Of a stretch of 64,000 nucleotides of DNA, positions 45,917-58,173 are shown one piece after another. Source of the DNA: Charina bottae (Eukaryota; Chordata; Lepidosauria; Squamata; Charinaidae). Below the pieces are notes generated by a model. The model made no database searches, was not told the origin of the DNA, and saw nothing but the letters and a program-made list of their open reading frames with translations. The DNA lies in contig JALMGJ010000008.1 in NCBI GenBank assembly GCA_023362775.1, forward strand, positions 39,657,501 to 39,721,500, read 5' to 3'. Position 1 is the first letter of the stretch, and the number at the start of each line of letters is the position of its first letter. A program made the position numbers and the translations under genes.

Positions 45917-46619
45917 ACGGTTCACTTATTTCAACATGGAGCACATTCCAAAATTTGGGATGGCTACAGGGAAGGCTTGAGTCCCAATCACCAGCAGCTG
46001 AATCAGAGGGAACCAGAGGTTGACATTTTTTAGGGTGCCACTATCTTCTTAACATCTGTCTGAGAGGCATTTGTGGGACTCCATCAATGTTTGCCATTGA
46101 TACCCCTGTTTTGACATGCCAAAATTAATACACAATGCATTTGACATGAGCTAGGCCGCTTTTACCATAATTAAATGATAATGTCACAGATTGGAATCCC
46201 CTCCCCATGGTTTGGCTTTCAGGAAATTTCATTGCCAATGGTTTCAGCATTGGCATGCGTAAGGTTACCAGATGATGAGATTAATCCCCTGTTTGATCCA
46301 ATTCAAAGAGGAATTAAAATGTAAACAAACAAGCTACCATCCTCTTGCTGCTTGTTTTATAATTTACCTTGTTGGTTTTACCTGCCCGCTGATGAGTGGC
46401 CCTTACAGTTTACTTTAAGCCATGCGCAGGATGATGATATGTTGGCTGAGATTGTCTTGGAGGGGGAGAGGGGGAGAAATGTTGGCTGGCATATTGCAAT
46501 CTCATCATCGCTCTCTCTCTTTCTCCTTGCAGAACAAAAGAGATAGCAAGTCAGTCTCTCCCTGCAGATGATGATGATGATGATGTCAATTGGAAAAGGC
46601 AGCTTTGCTGGGAACAGCT
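45917..46619. other. Unassigned sequence
   Basis: A short (ATG)n run at 46568-46584 only. Confidence 0.4.
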
Positions 46620-47195
46620 TTGTTGTTGTTGTTGTTGTTGTTCAGTCATTTAGTCGTGTCCGACTCTTCGTGACCTCATGGACCATAGCACGCCAGGCCT
46701 TCCTGTCCTCCACTGTCTCTCAGAGTTTACTCAAATTCATGTTCATTACATTGGTGATGCTATCTAACCATCTCATCCTCTGCCGTCCCCTTCTCCTTTT
46801 GCCTTCAGTCTTTCCCAGCATCAGGGTCTTTTCCAGCGAGTCCTCTCTTCGCATTAGGTGGCCAAAGTATTTGAGCTTCAGCTTCAGCATCTATCCTTCC
46901 AATGAGCAGTCAGGGTTGATTTCCTTTAGGATTGACTGATTTGACCTCCTTGCAGTCCAAGGGACTCTTAAGAGTCTTCTCCAGCACCACAGCTCAAAAG
47001 CATCAATTCTTCGGCGTTCCGCCTTCCTTATGGTCCAACTCTCACAGCCATACATTACTACTGGAAAAACCATAGCTTTAACTATACGGATCTTTGTCGG
47101 CAAGGTGATGTCTCTGCTTTTTAATATGCTGTCTAGGTTTGCCATAGCTTTCCTCCCAAGGAGCAAGCGTCTTTTAATTTCATGGCTGCAGTCCT
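46620..47195 (-). mobile_element. BovB/RTE LINE 3' end, longer copy
   Basis: Minus-strand residues LLGRKAMANLDSILKSRDIT, MVFPVVMYGCESWTIRKAER, EINPDCSLEG and the C-terminus, with a (CAA)n tail (46621-46642). The 5' boundary is approximate and no target duplication was found. Confidence 0.88.
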
Positions 47196-47793
47196 GTAAT
47201 GATCCCTTTAATATTATTAAACAACAATATCTGCCTATCCCAGGTCCTTGGAAAGGATTCGATAGGTGGACAAAAATGCCAAATCAGGTCTGTGCAATCA
47301 ACCATCATTAAAAATCTGACACAACCAGAAGTGCTCTTGCAGGAGAAAAGAAGGCGATTAACAGAGGGAATCTCCTTCTGCATTGTCTTGCAAAGGGCAT
47401 CAAAGTGTAAGTCTGCTTGAAATACAACAGGTTGGGCACACCGAGATTTGTCACATTGAAAAGTCACAGGCAAAGAAAGAATTGATGATCCATGGACTAG
47501 GACAATTTTTCAGCTAATTTAGAGGGCACACAAGTAAATGAACACAGCCTGTATAGAACTGATGAGGATGCGAAGTAATTTGGTCCTGGAATCCCGAACA
47601 TAGTGCCCATAAGCACCAACATGCCCATAAATATCCACATGACGTATCCATGTTGAGAGTGGCTACAGCCACCACTACAGCCATTTTGGGAATAACATGT
47701 TAACCCGATCATGGCAATTGTTTTGGGAATGTGCCCACAGCTTGGTCTCAAAATTGCAACTTGCTTTCTGATCTGAAAAGCTTTGGAAATCAC
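47196..47793. other. Unassigned sequence
   Basis: A 100-codon minus frame (47799-47497) is Cys- and Ser-rich in its middle (YSQNGCSGGCSHSQHGY) but has no known domain and abuts an LTR. Probably chance. Confidence 0.35.
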
Positions 47794-48055
47794 TGTCAAC
47801 CCTTCGGGATAGTCTAGACTAGGAAACCAAAGTTATGATGCTAAAACTACTTTTATTATAGGGTTACAGTAGCAGAGTCTTGCAAGTTTGAATGTGCCTC
47901 CCCCATCTTTATCTACAAGAGAACTAGGAGGGTCAAGTCTGCGACGTTTTCTCAAATTACATTTCTGCTTTGGACTTAGATTCTGTTTATCTGACTGTTG
48001 TCTTGGTTGCGGCTGTTCCTCCTGTTCCTCAAGGTTATCCTCACAGCCCATTACA
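47794..48055 (-). mobile_element. Solo LTR, 250-268-bp family
   Basis: TGTCAACCCTTCGGGATAGT...CCCATTACA with target duplication ATCAC / ATCAT (4 of 5). On the minus strand ACTTGCAAGACTCTGCTACT and AATAAAAGTAG match the 43452 copy. A 79-codon frame inside it is not a gene. Confidence 0.75.
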
Positions 48056-48122
48056 ATCATAGACTGATCCATGCAGCATTGCTTGTGAGGAATTGAGCTG
48101 CTTTCCTAATGGGAGCAGAAAT

Positions 48123-48276
48123 CAGGGCCGCAACTAGGGGGGGCAACCTGGGCATGTGCCCCGGGTGCCATGCTGGGGAGGGTGCCAAAATTACAACACC
48201 TCCCTCATCAACCCATGGGGGAGGGGCGCGGAATCCATGTTTGCCTCGGGTGACACAGACCCTAGTTGCGGTCCTG
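48123..48276 (+). mobile_element. hAT MITE, 'CAGGGCCGCAACTAGGG' family
   Basis: 17-bp terminal inverted repeats, CAGGGCCGCAACTAGGG and CCCTAGTTGCGGTCCTG (one mismatch). Target duplication GCAGAAAT / CTAGAAAT (6 of 8). Confidence 0.82.
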
Positions 48277-48338
48277 CTAGAAATAGACAAGGACAAGGTA
48301 GCCCTTTTGTGAGTTTTGGACATAGTGCTGTCATTTGG

Positions 48339-48679
48339 TAAGGTAAAGGTAAAGGTTCCCCCCGCACATTTGTGCAGTCGTGTCCGACTCTAGGGGCCGG
48401 TGCTCATCTCCATTTATTAGCCGAAGAGCCAGCGTTGTCCGAAGACACTTCCACGGTCATGTGGCCGACATGACGCATGTGGAATGCTGTTACTTACCCA
48501 CCGAAGTGGTAGCTATCAATCTACTTGCATTTGCATGCTTTCGAATTGCTAGGTTGGCAAGAGCTGGGGCTAGTGCGGGAGCTCACTCCGTCATGTGGGA
48601 CTAGGGATTCGAACCTCCAAACTTGCGATCTTCCAATCAACAAGCCTGGCATCTTACCCGCTGAGCCACCACGCCCCCC
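48339..48679 (-). mobile_element. tRNA SINE (ACCTTTACC type), full length
   Basis: Target duplication CATTTGG (48332-48338 and 48680-48686). The tail reads AAGGTAAAGGTAAAGG at the left and the tRNA-like head is at the right. Confidence 0.9.
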
Positions 48680-48686
48680 CATTTGG

Positions 48687-50890
48687 ACTTTGGGCCAAAT
48701 GAAAAAGATGATTACCAAATACAGTACGACAGCACACTCCCACTGAAACCTCTCTTGGCAACCTGGATGTGGAATTTTGTATTTGGTGCAACTCCAAGAA
48801 TAGCCCCATGTTCAATGCATTACACCATCACCAATGCCTGATTTCTGAGTTTCTCAAGGCTTCTCCTCCATCTCGCCATCCTCTTCTTTCTCTCTCTCCC
48901 TCTCTCTCTCCCTTCATTTCATATTTAAACAAATCTTAATAATTAAGAATAAACTGGATTAACAATAATTGGCAGACTAGTAGCAAATATTGTTTTCTTT
49001 TCCAAACAGCTGCTGAGCAGACCTTGGCATTTTTGCTTCTGAGAAAGAAAGAGGAAGAAACTAACGCAAGAAGAACAAGGAATGCAAATAGGTTCTCTCA
49101 ATTGTTCCAATTTCAGACCACGAACATTTCAGAGGCATCTGATATCAAAGGAAAAGAGAAAGAACAAGGCTCCTTATGGGTGTAGGAGAAAGTGGGAATT
49201 AGGTCTAACTATCTTCAATTAGTACTTAATGTAGCAAGCTTTCTAAACTATCTGCTAGCAAGGTGTTCCTTTTAATGACTCCTAGCATTTAAATTTCATC
49301 TCTTGGAAGCAGGGAGGAAGTTAAGAAGAAGCTTTGGATTCCCTAGTTTCTGTATTCTGTGATATGTTTTTAGGGAGATAAATTATACAGTTCTAATTTG
49401 ACTGCGTGCGGTATATGATAAGAAATTTCTTATTTATATGTTCCATTTAAAATTTGCATTGCACAAAAAAGGGTTCTTATTCTTCTTTTAAATGGATCTC
49501 TCAGGACCTCTGAAGACATATTTTATTCGCATCACGTAAATCTTTCATCGTATGTGCAGTGTAAGGGACTGAATGATTTAATGTACTTACCATGGAGAGC
49601 TTCCTGCTAAAATATTGATCTCCCCACTGCAAAGAGTCATAGCTTGCCCAGGAGAATACAGTCAAATACTTTCTGTCATGTTCTCTGGCTTTGCTCCCCC
49701 TTCAAATTCAGGGGAAGCCCAAGACAAGTTTGGAAACTATTATCTTCTGCCCCAGTAAACTCCACGTGGAAGGTGTTTGTCTTGCTGGTCAACATCCAAC
49801 AGCTGGGACTGTAGGAGTAAAAATCTACAGCATAGGTGGATCAGATTTTTGTAAGTGGGGGTCCTCTGAGACTGTATAGAGAAAGGTCGGTGACTTCATG
49901 GAGTAGGCAGTGCCAAATATTTGGCCTTTCTTTTGATGGATTTGAGGTTTGGGGTGGTTTAAAGGGTAAATTGACTGTTTGTCTCTTACAGAGGTCATTT
50001 CTTCACTGGCATATTCAAATATTGCAAGATAGATCATTATGGGCCAGAGTTTTCCGTGAATGAACTGAGCATTTAAGTCATTGCGTTATTCATGTGCCCT
50101 CATGGAGTTTCAAGAGGCCTCCTAAGAGTAGTAAGGAAAAGAAAGGAGAAACGTAGACTTAAAACTGGAAAATTATAATGTTTTTAATGCCATATTTTAA
50201 TAATCCAAAGCTTTCTGTGTGCAACAGGGGGAGAAATTTATGACACTTGCATGCGGCTGATAATGATTTCTTTTCCTTCCATCCATATTGCCTAATGAGA
50301 TTTTATCGGACCTTGAAGGTCAGCCAATAAAACAGTGCTGCTTTGCAAGATTTAAGCCTAAGGCTATTGCCTTGCTATAGGCCCTGGACGGCTCAGTTTC
50401 CTGTAACCTGGCAAGGCAGAGTCCCTTGATAATTTATCCCGAAGGCTCATACCAAGAGGATCTGCTTCTGACTTATCATCACCTGCTAATTTTGGAAAGG
50501 TTGCTTATTACTGAGAAGTAACTTAAAGCTGCTTCCCAGTGCAAACAATGGCTGCATTTTCTTGAGGATGAACTGTAGAGGTCTGTATATCAATAATGGG
50601 TGGGACTTAGGCAAACAGCGTTCACCTCATCCCCACATTCATGAAGAGATGGCAGGAATCTTTTTCTAGATAGAGAAAACTCATGTTTCAGCTTTCGTCC
50701 TGCAAGATGAATGAAGACTTCTAGCCTTTGAATAGCCAAACGATCTACTCTAAGAGGACTGCCAGATCTCTATGTTGGTGCCTGCTGACAGGAACACCTT
50801 CATGTCTGATATTTATGAGAAAACAACCATTGTGGAGATCCTTCTTGAATACTGTTTGCTTCATCGTGGTTTTCCCCCTGGAAATGCTCT
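48687..50890. other. Unassigned, repeat-poor sequence
   Basis: Apart from a CT-rich run near 48885-48912 I recognise no repeats. A possible exon (49757-49851) is listed separately. Confidence 0.4.
49757..49851 (+). CDS. Very tentative exon candidate (95 bp)
   Basis: TTATCTTCTGCCCCAG precedes it and GTAAGT follows it. One frame is open across the segment (SKLHVEGVCLAGQHPTAGT near the middle). Product not recognised. Both splice-like motifs could be chance. Confidence 0.15.
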
Positions 50891-51142
50891 GAACTAGGAT
50901 TGTTTTTTCTCTCCTTCCATTTCTAAGACACGTTTTTTAACCATTTTTAATTTATTTTTTATCTTGTCTCCCATTGCTTTGAGTCTTTCCATGGGAATTT
51001 TAGGGGTTGAATTGGTTCTGTCCCTCAGAGACTGTTGTGGTTGTTTGAATCCTACTTTAAGTACTTCTTCTTTCAAGCTAGTGCTGCATCTTTTATTAAG
51101 AAGACCCAACCACCCATTTGTGTTTTTCCAGGAAGATCTCCT
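50891..51142 (-). CDS. Candidate terminal exon, unknown protein
   Basis: Minus-strand open frame ending in TAG at 50891-50893. A good acceptor-like tract (CTCTATTTTTCCAAG, about 51157-51143) precedes CATGTTAAGGAGATC. The residues after it are hydrophilic and Lys/Glu-rich, ending ERLKAMGDKIKNKLKMVKKR then VLEMEGEKKQS, suggesting an amphipathic helix. I do not recognise the family, found no upstream exon and saw no poly(A) signal with confidence. Composition is unlike the repeat-derived frames. It could be a decayed gene or chance. Confidence 0.25.
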
Positions 51143-51310
51143 TAACATGCTTGGAAAAATAGAGCTTAAATTAAATGGGGGAGCTTGGCAGATTTTATAC
51201 ATATGCTCCTGTTCTCTTGTAAGAACATTAACAAGAGAACAAAAGGATGCATGCAAGCTTCTAAGAAAATGAAAATAAATTTCAAGAGGAGAAAAATTTA
51301 ACTCTACCAA

Positions 51311-53499
51311 CTGTTATAGCACAGAGTAGGACTGAGAAGAGAGCAAGAAATGTATCTATGCAACAGGTCCTTCTTGGAATGATTTCATGTTGCTGAATTA
51401 TTCATCAGAAAATGCCATGAAGAATCAGAACTACTACGTAATCCTTTGGTTACCTAAACATTGTTGACCTTGAGATTAAAACCTAAACAGTTTACTGAAC
51501 TGCCAGGAGTTCAGTATATAGTCAAGAGGTCACTTATCATATCTCCTTCTAAATTCTTATCTCTTCTTCCATTGGCAATATTTGACTTCAAGGACTTGGG
51601 AATTCTTAAAAATGGAGGCTACCTGGTCTAATCCATTTCCCTTTATGCTTGTGTAACACCTAGGTGACTTTGCTCTCATTGATCAGAAAACTGGGAGACC
51701 AGAACTAATTGAAAACTTATTGAGAAAAAGTGCTGAACAGAACACAGCTTCATTAGTGCCTTCATATTTTCTTTTCTTCCCAGATTGCCTTTGGAAGACA
51801 ATCTTACTCGGCTACGAGTGATCGCCAATGATGATGATGAAGGCTGAATGTTCACCAGGAAAGGAATAAAATCTCCCTGAGCTTTGCATCCCTCTGAGTT
51901 ATAGTAGAATGGAAGATCTGTGGGTCCTGTATTTATCAAATACTAAGGCATTATAAGGCAATACTTCTATTTCTTTATTTGTTAGACAAATAATCTTGCT
52001 TTTTCTTCAGAAGCTCAAGCAGCCTTTATAGCAGTCACTCCTCTAATTTTTCCCACAGCAACATGCTGATATAACCTGGATGACCCCAGTCCTAGTCTGT
52101 AGCCACAATTGGAATCATCTGCAGAAGCTTCCAGCTTTTTGCCAAAACGTAGAAAGAGGCGTTGTGCCTTTGTGCCACAAGCTCTGCTACCTTGGGGCAT
52201 GTGTGTGATGTCACAAAGCATATACAAAAGGGGTGAGGCTTGTGTGTGACAGTGTAACGTCCCTTTTGTCATTCTGCCCTGCTTGAGTCCCTGCAGATGC
52301 TCCTGGCACTGATATACCACTCTGATATAAAGTAGGTCACATTTGATTTCCCTTCTTCTGATCTCCACCACCTTTGGACTAGCTTAACAAATCCAATGGA
52401 CTGTTTAATAGCTAATCAATTAGCCTTCCTCCAAATCCATCCTAATGAAAGCTCTTTCCTAGGCCAGAGTGAGGTGTAGTAGATGTTGGCAAAGTTCAAT
52501 TGCGAGAGGAAATGATTCCCAAATAATTACATGACTGAATTTGGAAAACAGACAAAAGACATGTAAAAGCCAGTCAATATAAATCCATGTTTTCATATTT
52601 TATTAGTATTCCCTGCTCGAGGGGGGTCCCAATTCTGAAAGTAAAGGTTATGATCCAGTCTCTTCAGAGATCAAATTCAGGGCGGCGTATTTAAAACAAA
52701 GTGGGAAACTGCATTACTCAAGAAGGCCAAGGCCAAGGATAAGAATGAACAGTTTTCTTCTAAAACCCATAGGAGCCACAGAATGCAGAGGAGGGAGGGA
52801 GGGAGGGAGGAAGATATCTGACGCTCCCTGCCAGCTCCCCACAAGCAAAGTCAATAAAGTTACAGAATGCGTCCAAAATCTGGGACCCATGATTCCCGTG
52901 GAATTGAAATTTGGCAAATTTTATAAAACATTTTATTACATTAAAAAATTATCATAAAACATTTTATGACAAAACACAAAATATTGCAAAACATTTCCTG
53001 TGTCAACCCCTGATGTTTGACTGTGCTATACAGTTCACTATGAATGATATGGGCTATTTTCAAGCCAGATACATCTGTGAATATCTCCCTGAACTGTTAA
53101 GAACTTTTCCAGTGAAGGCAGGACATTAGAAGCTCTGCCATTGTTGAAGGCATTGAGGAATCTGGAAAGGAAATATCTCTGAAACAATGGCCCAACGGGT
53201 CACCGGTTGTCTAGTTTTTCTTCTAAAACCTATAGGAGCCACAGAATGGAGAGCATGCTCCAGGTGCAGTTTATAGAAAGAACAAAGGCACCCCCCTCCC
53301 CAGGTAAGAAATGCTCTTTACGGCTAGGCTGAGTAGGGAGAATCATGATGCTTGCTAAGAAGGTGAGATGCCGATGGTTCTACCATGCCTGCCAAGAAGA
53401 ACATCAGAACTTTTTGTGCAATCAACAGATGCGTAAATTTAAAATTATAGGAAGCAACATTCTACCTTATGCTGCGTTGCTCATGTCCCACTATCTTGT
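51311..53499. other. Unassigned, repeat-poor sequence
   Basis: Holds a (GGGA)n tract (52790-52812), a 118-codon minus frame (52371-52015, product not recognised), and a roughly 37-bp direct repeat (52750-52786 and 53215-53250). Confidence 0.4.
52790..52812. repeat. (GGGA)n microsatellite
   Basis: Five or six near-perfect GGGA units. Confidence 0.9.
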
Positions 53500-53790
53500 T
53501 TTAAGCACCACACTTTCAGAAGCATTCAGATCAACTGGAACCGGTTCAGAGGAGGACTGTGTGAGTGATCCAGGGACTAGAAACTAAGTCTGATGAAAAG
53601 CAATTGAAGGCACTGAGAAAGATTATGGTACCACTTTTCAAATGCCTGAAAGGATGCTATTTCAAGATCTCTTTTATATCACCTCAGAGTGCAGAAGACA
53701 GAATAACAGAGTTACAGGAAGGCAGTTTCTGATCAATGTTGGAAGAAACTTTCTAATAGTAGGAGCAGTTTGACCAATTATGGCTATGCG
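53500..53790 (+). mobile_element. Ancient L2/CR1-like LINE relic
   Basis: GAGAAAGATTATGGTACCAC, TTTCAAATGCCTGAAAGGAT, GGCAGTTTCTGATCAATGTT and AGTAGGAGCAGTTTGACC match the order of the relic at 24200. Confidence 0.5.
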
Positions 53791-54675
53791 TGTTTCAACA
53801 ATAATTTACAACAATGCTTTGGACCTTATGTAGGTGCAGTATTTTCTACTACTCATTAAAAGCATAGAATCCAACCTATTTGAGTTGGTATGCAGATTTT
53901 ATTCATCCATCCATCCAACCAGGAGCATAAAAAAAGTCAGGATGGTGGCCACAATACACTTAACAAAGGGACAGGGCTTTGATTGTGCAGTTGCAAATTC
54001 CTTTTAATCCCCCTGTGGATGCCCCTGCATCCAACACACTGGCTATAACCAGGCTTCCATGCCAGCCTAGGGGGAAAAAAAGACAGTGCTGCTTTAAAGA
54101 GCCCTCTAATTAAAGTTAAAGCAGCTCTTAAAACATTAGCACTTTTTTTTTCAAGCTCACAGAAAATCTGGCTGCTTTAATGAAGAACAGAGAGGTGCGG
54201 CCCTCATATGAGGTCTCAGCAGATCTTCTGAATAATTTTGGAAGCATGTATAGCCCAAGAGCTGATTATCCAGAGAGGTGGTAGAAGTGGAGGAGACCCC
54301 TTATGGTAGCTGAGCTTGAGCAGAGCCCAGACAGTCATGTGTCAAGTACGTTTTCATTTGGATATGTGCATAGAACTGGGGTCAGAATCTTCCTAACTGC
54401 CCTTTCCATCTCTGTGTTTCTATTATTCTTTTAAGGAAGCTTATATATTGGACCTATCTGAGATGTCCACAGAAGAGCGGGAGAAATTGAGAGCATGTAG
54501 GGGAAACATGGCTTCTTCATAATAGCTACTGATTCATCAATAGAACTCACTGGCAGCAAGCAGGCTCCTACAATGAGCCTCCTAATGTTATTTCCCATTG
54601 AGAATACCAGGAAAATCCTGGCCCCGTCCATGTGCTTGACACACCTCTATTTACTTTCATTATTGCCACATGCAG
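53791..54675. other. Unassigned sequence
   Basis: No repeat or gene recognised. Confidence 0.4.
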
Positions 54676-54756
54676 GGCTCCCAGGGGCGGTCTGGCAAAC
54701 TGAAGATGACTCTGCGAAAGTGGAGCTGATGACCACAGCAAAGAACCAAGGAACTG
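54676..54756 (+). CDS. Candidate 81-bp internal exon, product unknown
   Basis: CATTATTGCCACATGCAG precedes and GTGAGT follows. Of three frames only one is open; it reads LPGAVWQTEDDSAKVELMTT then AKNQGT, with both ends in phase 1, so the exon could be skipped without a frameshift. Length divisible by three and both consensus splice sites make this the best splice-site-based candidate, but I recognise no family and there is no second exon to link to. Confidence 0.28.
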
Positions 54757-55904
54757 GTGAGTAGTCCAGTCCCTTGGAACCTCTTCGGATAAGGAGGGGA
54801 TGGGAGATCACCCACACATGCTCCAGATGGCTGCTACCACAAGGAGACCACAGGACAGCAGTTTTCTGCGTGTTTGAGCACCCAGAGACGACAGGATTAG
54901 CCATCTTGCTCGCAACCGCGGTGGAGACTTTTAAAAGACACTAAGTTTGCAAACCTCACTTTCTAATCCCTTTCAGAAATGGCTCATTAACTACTTCTAA
55001 GCTATCAGAGACCTTCAGAATGACAAATTTGAAACGCCAGGTAAATCTGCCTTTAATCCTGAACGAAAGAAAACGTTAATTATAAGCTTAAGAATGTAAA
55101 GAATCTGAAATCAACAACAAAAAGCTAAATAAGATTTTGATCTTAAAAAGTTATAAATGGACAAAGGGTCCAGATAAAATGGGAATATTGAAACATTATC
55201 GACATATGAACTGCACTCCTCGAACTCCCCAAAATGTGGTCACTGTCCACCAAAAGTTGTTCACCCTTGATTACACTGGGGCAGGATGGCAAAAATCAAG
55301 ACAACCTCCAGATGACCACTTTCAGATGTGTGGATTTCATATCCAGAAGTAGTAATAACACTATTACTACTTCCAGAATTTTCAGTCATGAACAGGAGGA
55401 CACTGTGGGAAACACTCTTACTCTGATGTGGGAGACCTCAGGCAAGGTGAAGAAAAATTGCTTTTATCTCCCACATTTAGCTTCATTACATCATGTTGAC
55501 CTAGCCAAGACACTCAGGGATTGGCTGTCACAAGATGTAGTGATATATCTTGATAGTTTGAAAAAAGCAATTAGGCATCAAGACAGTGGATTCTAGTTAT
55601 TACTTGTATTCCCTGCAGTATCATAGTATGCATCCAAATATAATTGCAAAGGAACTTGAGCAGGTGGAAACAATTCTTCTCATAAGTTTGTCATGATCAT
55701 TTTGTTGATTGAGTGTAGGAACAGAATTCAGAATATTTGGGTTGATTTCTGAATATTTTGGTGGTTTTATGTTGGCATAAAGTTGCACCATCCATGAGAG
55801 TACAACTGGGGTCTATGGTTGTAAGCAATATGATGTCATTATGCTTCTTCTTTAATTCCTTCTACAACTTGAGAGTTCCACTGATGTATCTTCAATGGAA
55901 GGAT
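54757..55904. other. Unassigned sequence
   Basis: A frame of 120 codons (55234-55596) shows no domain. Nothing else recognised. Confidence 0.4.
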
Positions 55905-55958
55905 AGCTTCCATTCAAGTCCCCTGTTGGGGGAGATGGGCAGTGATAAATTTGAATAA

Positions 55959-56005
<47 letters not shown>

Positions 56006-56008
56006 ATA
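55905..56008 (+). mobile_element. CR1 3' terminus with (AAAT)n
   Basis: AGTCCCCTGTTGGGGGAGAT then GGGCAGTGATAAATTTG and about 50 bp of AAAT repeats. Confidence 0.85.
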
Positions 56009-56153
56009 GCTAGCTGCACTAGTAGGAGCATCTGAGATTGATTCCAGTGTGATGGAATATCAAGATATCTAACATCTTGGTAGCAGAGTGGTGCTGTTAC
56101 AAACTGGGAAATGGAATAAATTAAAACCTCCCTGGAAGACCCTTTCTTGCAAA

Positions 56154-56488
56154 AAAGTAAAGGTAAAGGTTCCCCCCACACATTTGTGCAGTCGTGTCCA
56201 ACTCTAGGGGCAGTGCTCATCTCCGTTTGTTAGCCGAAGAGCCAGCGTTGTCCGAAGACGCTTCCACGGTCATGTGGCCGCATGACACGCGTGGAATGCT
56301 GTTACCTACCCACCGAAGTGGTACCTATTCATCTACTTGCATTTGCATGCTTTCGAATTGCTAGGTTGGCAAGAGCTGGGGCTAGTGCGGGAGCTCACTC
56401 CTGTCACACGGGGCTAGGGATTCGAACCTCCGAACTTGCGATCTTCCGATCGACAAGCCTGGCGTCTTACCCGCTGAGCCATCGCGCC
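56154..56488 (-). mobile_element. tRNA SINE (ACCTTTACC type), full length
   Basis: Perfect 13-bp target duplication CCTTTCTTGCAAA (56141-56153 and 56489-56501). B-box GGGATTCGAACC visible on the plus strand. Confidence 0.93.
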
Positions 56489-56501
56489 CCTTTCTTGCAA
56501 A

Positions 56502-57689
56502 GGTTCCCATTAAAAAATCATTATGACAGGCTGCCATCTCCTGCTACTTTTAGAATGTCCAGCTGGGGAGTTCTTAGCCCTTGTACCCAAGATTTCTCTC
56601 TTTTACCCAGCTCTAGAAAACATAGAAAGAAAGTACCTTGGATCTTTTTGCTGAAAGCTCCAAAATAAAGAACTTAATCCTTGTGCCAATCCTGAAACAC
56701 AAGAGGTAGCTGTGCAGCCATGCATTCTTGCATTTAGGGGAAGATTTAACGAGACATTCCCTGATAAAACATTATTATTAGGGATAAGAATTAGGGATCG
56801 AGATTTAGATCTATAGCTGGAAATCTATAGCTAGAAATGTGAGTTTATTGGGAGATGGAAAATATAAGGAAAACAAAGGAAGACAATAATCGCACACAGA
56901 GAATACCAAATAAAAGCAATAGGTCAAATTAGTTACTTATTACCTCCTTGGATAAAGTCTGGGGTTTCAGCACACATTTTCTGCAGAGAAGATGTGTGAG
57001 AGTTAATTCTTACATAGTCAGTGAAAAACAAGATGACAGCAAATCTAACAGACAGGAAAATCTGAGACAGACCAGCCCATTCAAAAGAAGAGGGCAGGAG
57101 TTTGTTACATAGGACAGGAAGAAAAGAGGGTTTGAATAGGGCTAATCTATCTATCTGGTTGTTGAATTATAACAAGTTCTTTGGTATGACTTTTAACTCT
57201 TCAGTAAATATATTACTCATCTGAAGCTTCCCCAAGTGCTTCATTTCTCTTTGGAAGTTGGTTGGAGAAAACGTAGGCTTGGAGGTTCACAGGGACAGCT
57301 TTGAACAACTCCTCCTCCTCCTTACCTGAGTTGGAGTCTCTTCACCTCAGTACTTTTCCTTGGTTTTCCAAAAAGTTGGGGAATAAGGGATAGCCACACT
57401 CCTTAAAATAACTGTTGGCTGCTTTGCTCAATCAAAGATGCTTCCTCTCTGGCCTCCTGGTCTAGTCAGCAAATCAGACTTACCTAGGTGTCTATCCACC
57501 TTCCTGATAAGCCTAGTTGGAATTTATGAAGACACAGTTTGTTTTTCATCAGTTTCCTCTTTATATAATAGGATTACATGGGACAGGTTCATTTGGGAAA
57601 CAAAAACGGAATTCCATCAATTCATTCCAGTCTCCCAGCATGGGATCAATTTATCAGGCTGTTTCTTAAACACAGATTAGGGGCTTGTT
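56502..57689. other. Unassigned sequence
   Basis: No repeat family or exon recognised. Confidence 0.4.
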
Positions 57690-57700
57690 ACAGGTTAGGA

Positions 57701-58034
57701 AAGGGGCGTGGTGGCTCAGCGGGTAAGACGCCAGGCTTGTTGATCGGAAGATTGCAAGTTCGGAGGTTCGAATCCCTAGTCCCACATGACGGAGTGAGCT
57801 CCTGCACTCACCCCAGCTCTTGCCAACCTAGCAATTCGAAAGCATGCAAATGCAAGTAGATTAATAGGTACCACTTCGGTGGGTAGATAACAGCGTTCCA
57901 CGCATGTCATGTGGCCACATGACCATGGAAGCGTCTTCGGACAACGCTGGCTCTTTGGCTAACAAACGGAGATGAGCACCGGCCCCTAGAGTCGGACACG
58001 ACTGCACAAATGTGCGGGGGGTACCTTTACCTTT
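57701..58034 (+). mobile_element. tRNA SINE (ACCTTTACC type), full length
   Basis: Perfect 11-bp target duplication ACAGGTTAGGA (57690-57700 and 58035-58045). Head GGGGCGTGGTGGCTCAGCGG, B box GAGGTTCGAATCCC, tail GTACCTTTACCTTT. The best reference copy in the window. Confidence 0.95.
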
Positions 58035-58173
58035 ACAGGTTAGGATTTTACTATTGGATCATGAATAGAGTATATTATTCTTCTGCTAATTGTTTGGACT
58101 AACCCTAACTGGAATTACAGCTGGGTACAGCTGGTATGTTGCTTATTTTAAATTGGTTTGGCTGATTATTTAT

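Noticed and set aside
47497..47799. 100-codon Cys/Ser-containing secreted-like protein on the minus strand
   Set aside because: No signal peptide, no family resemblance, overlaps the edge of an LTR, no splice context.
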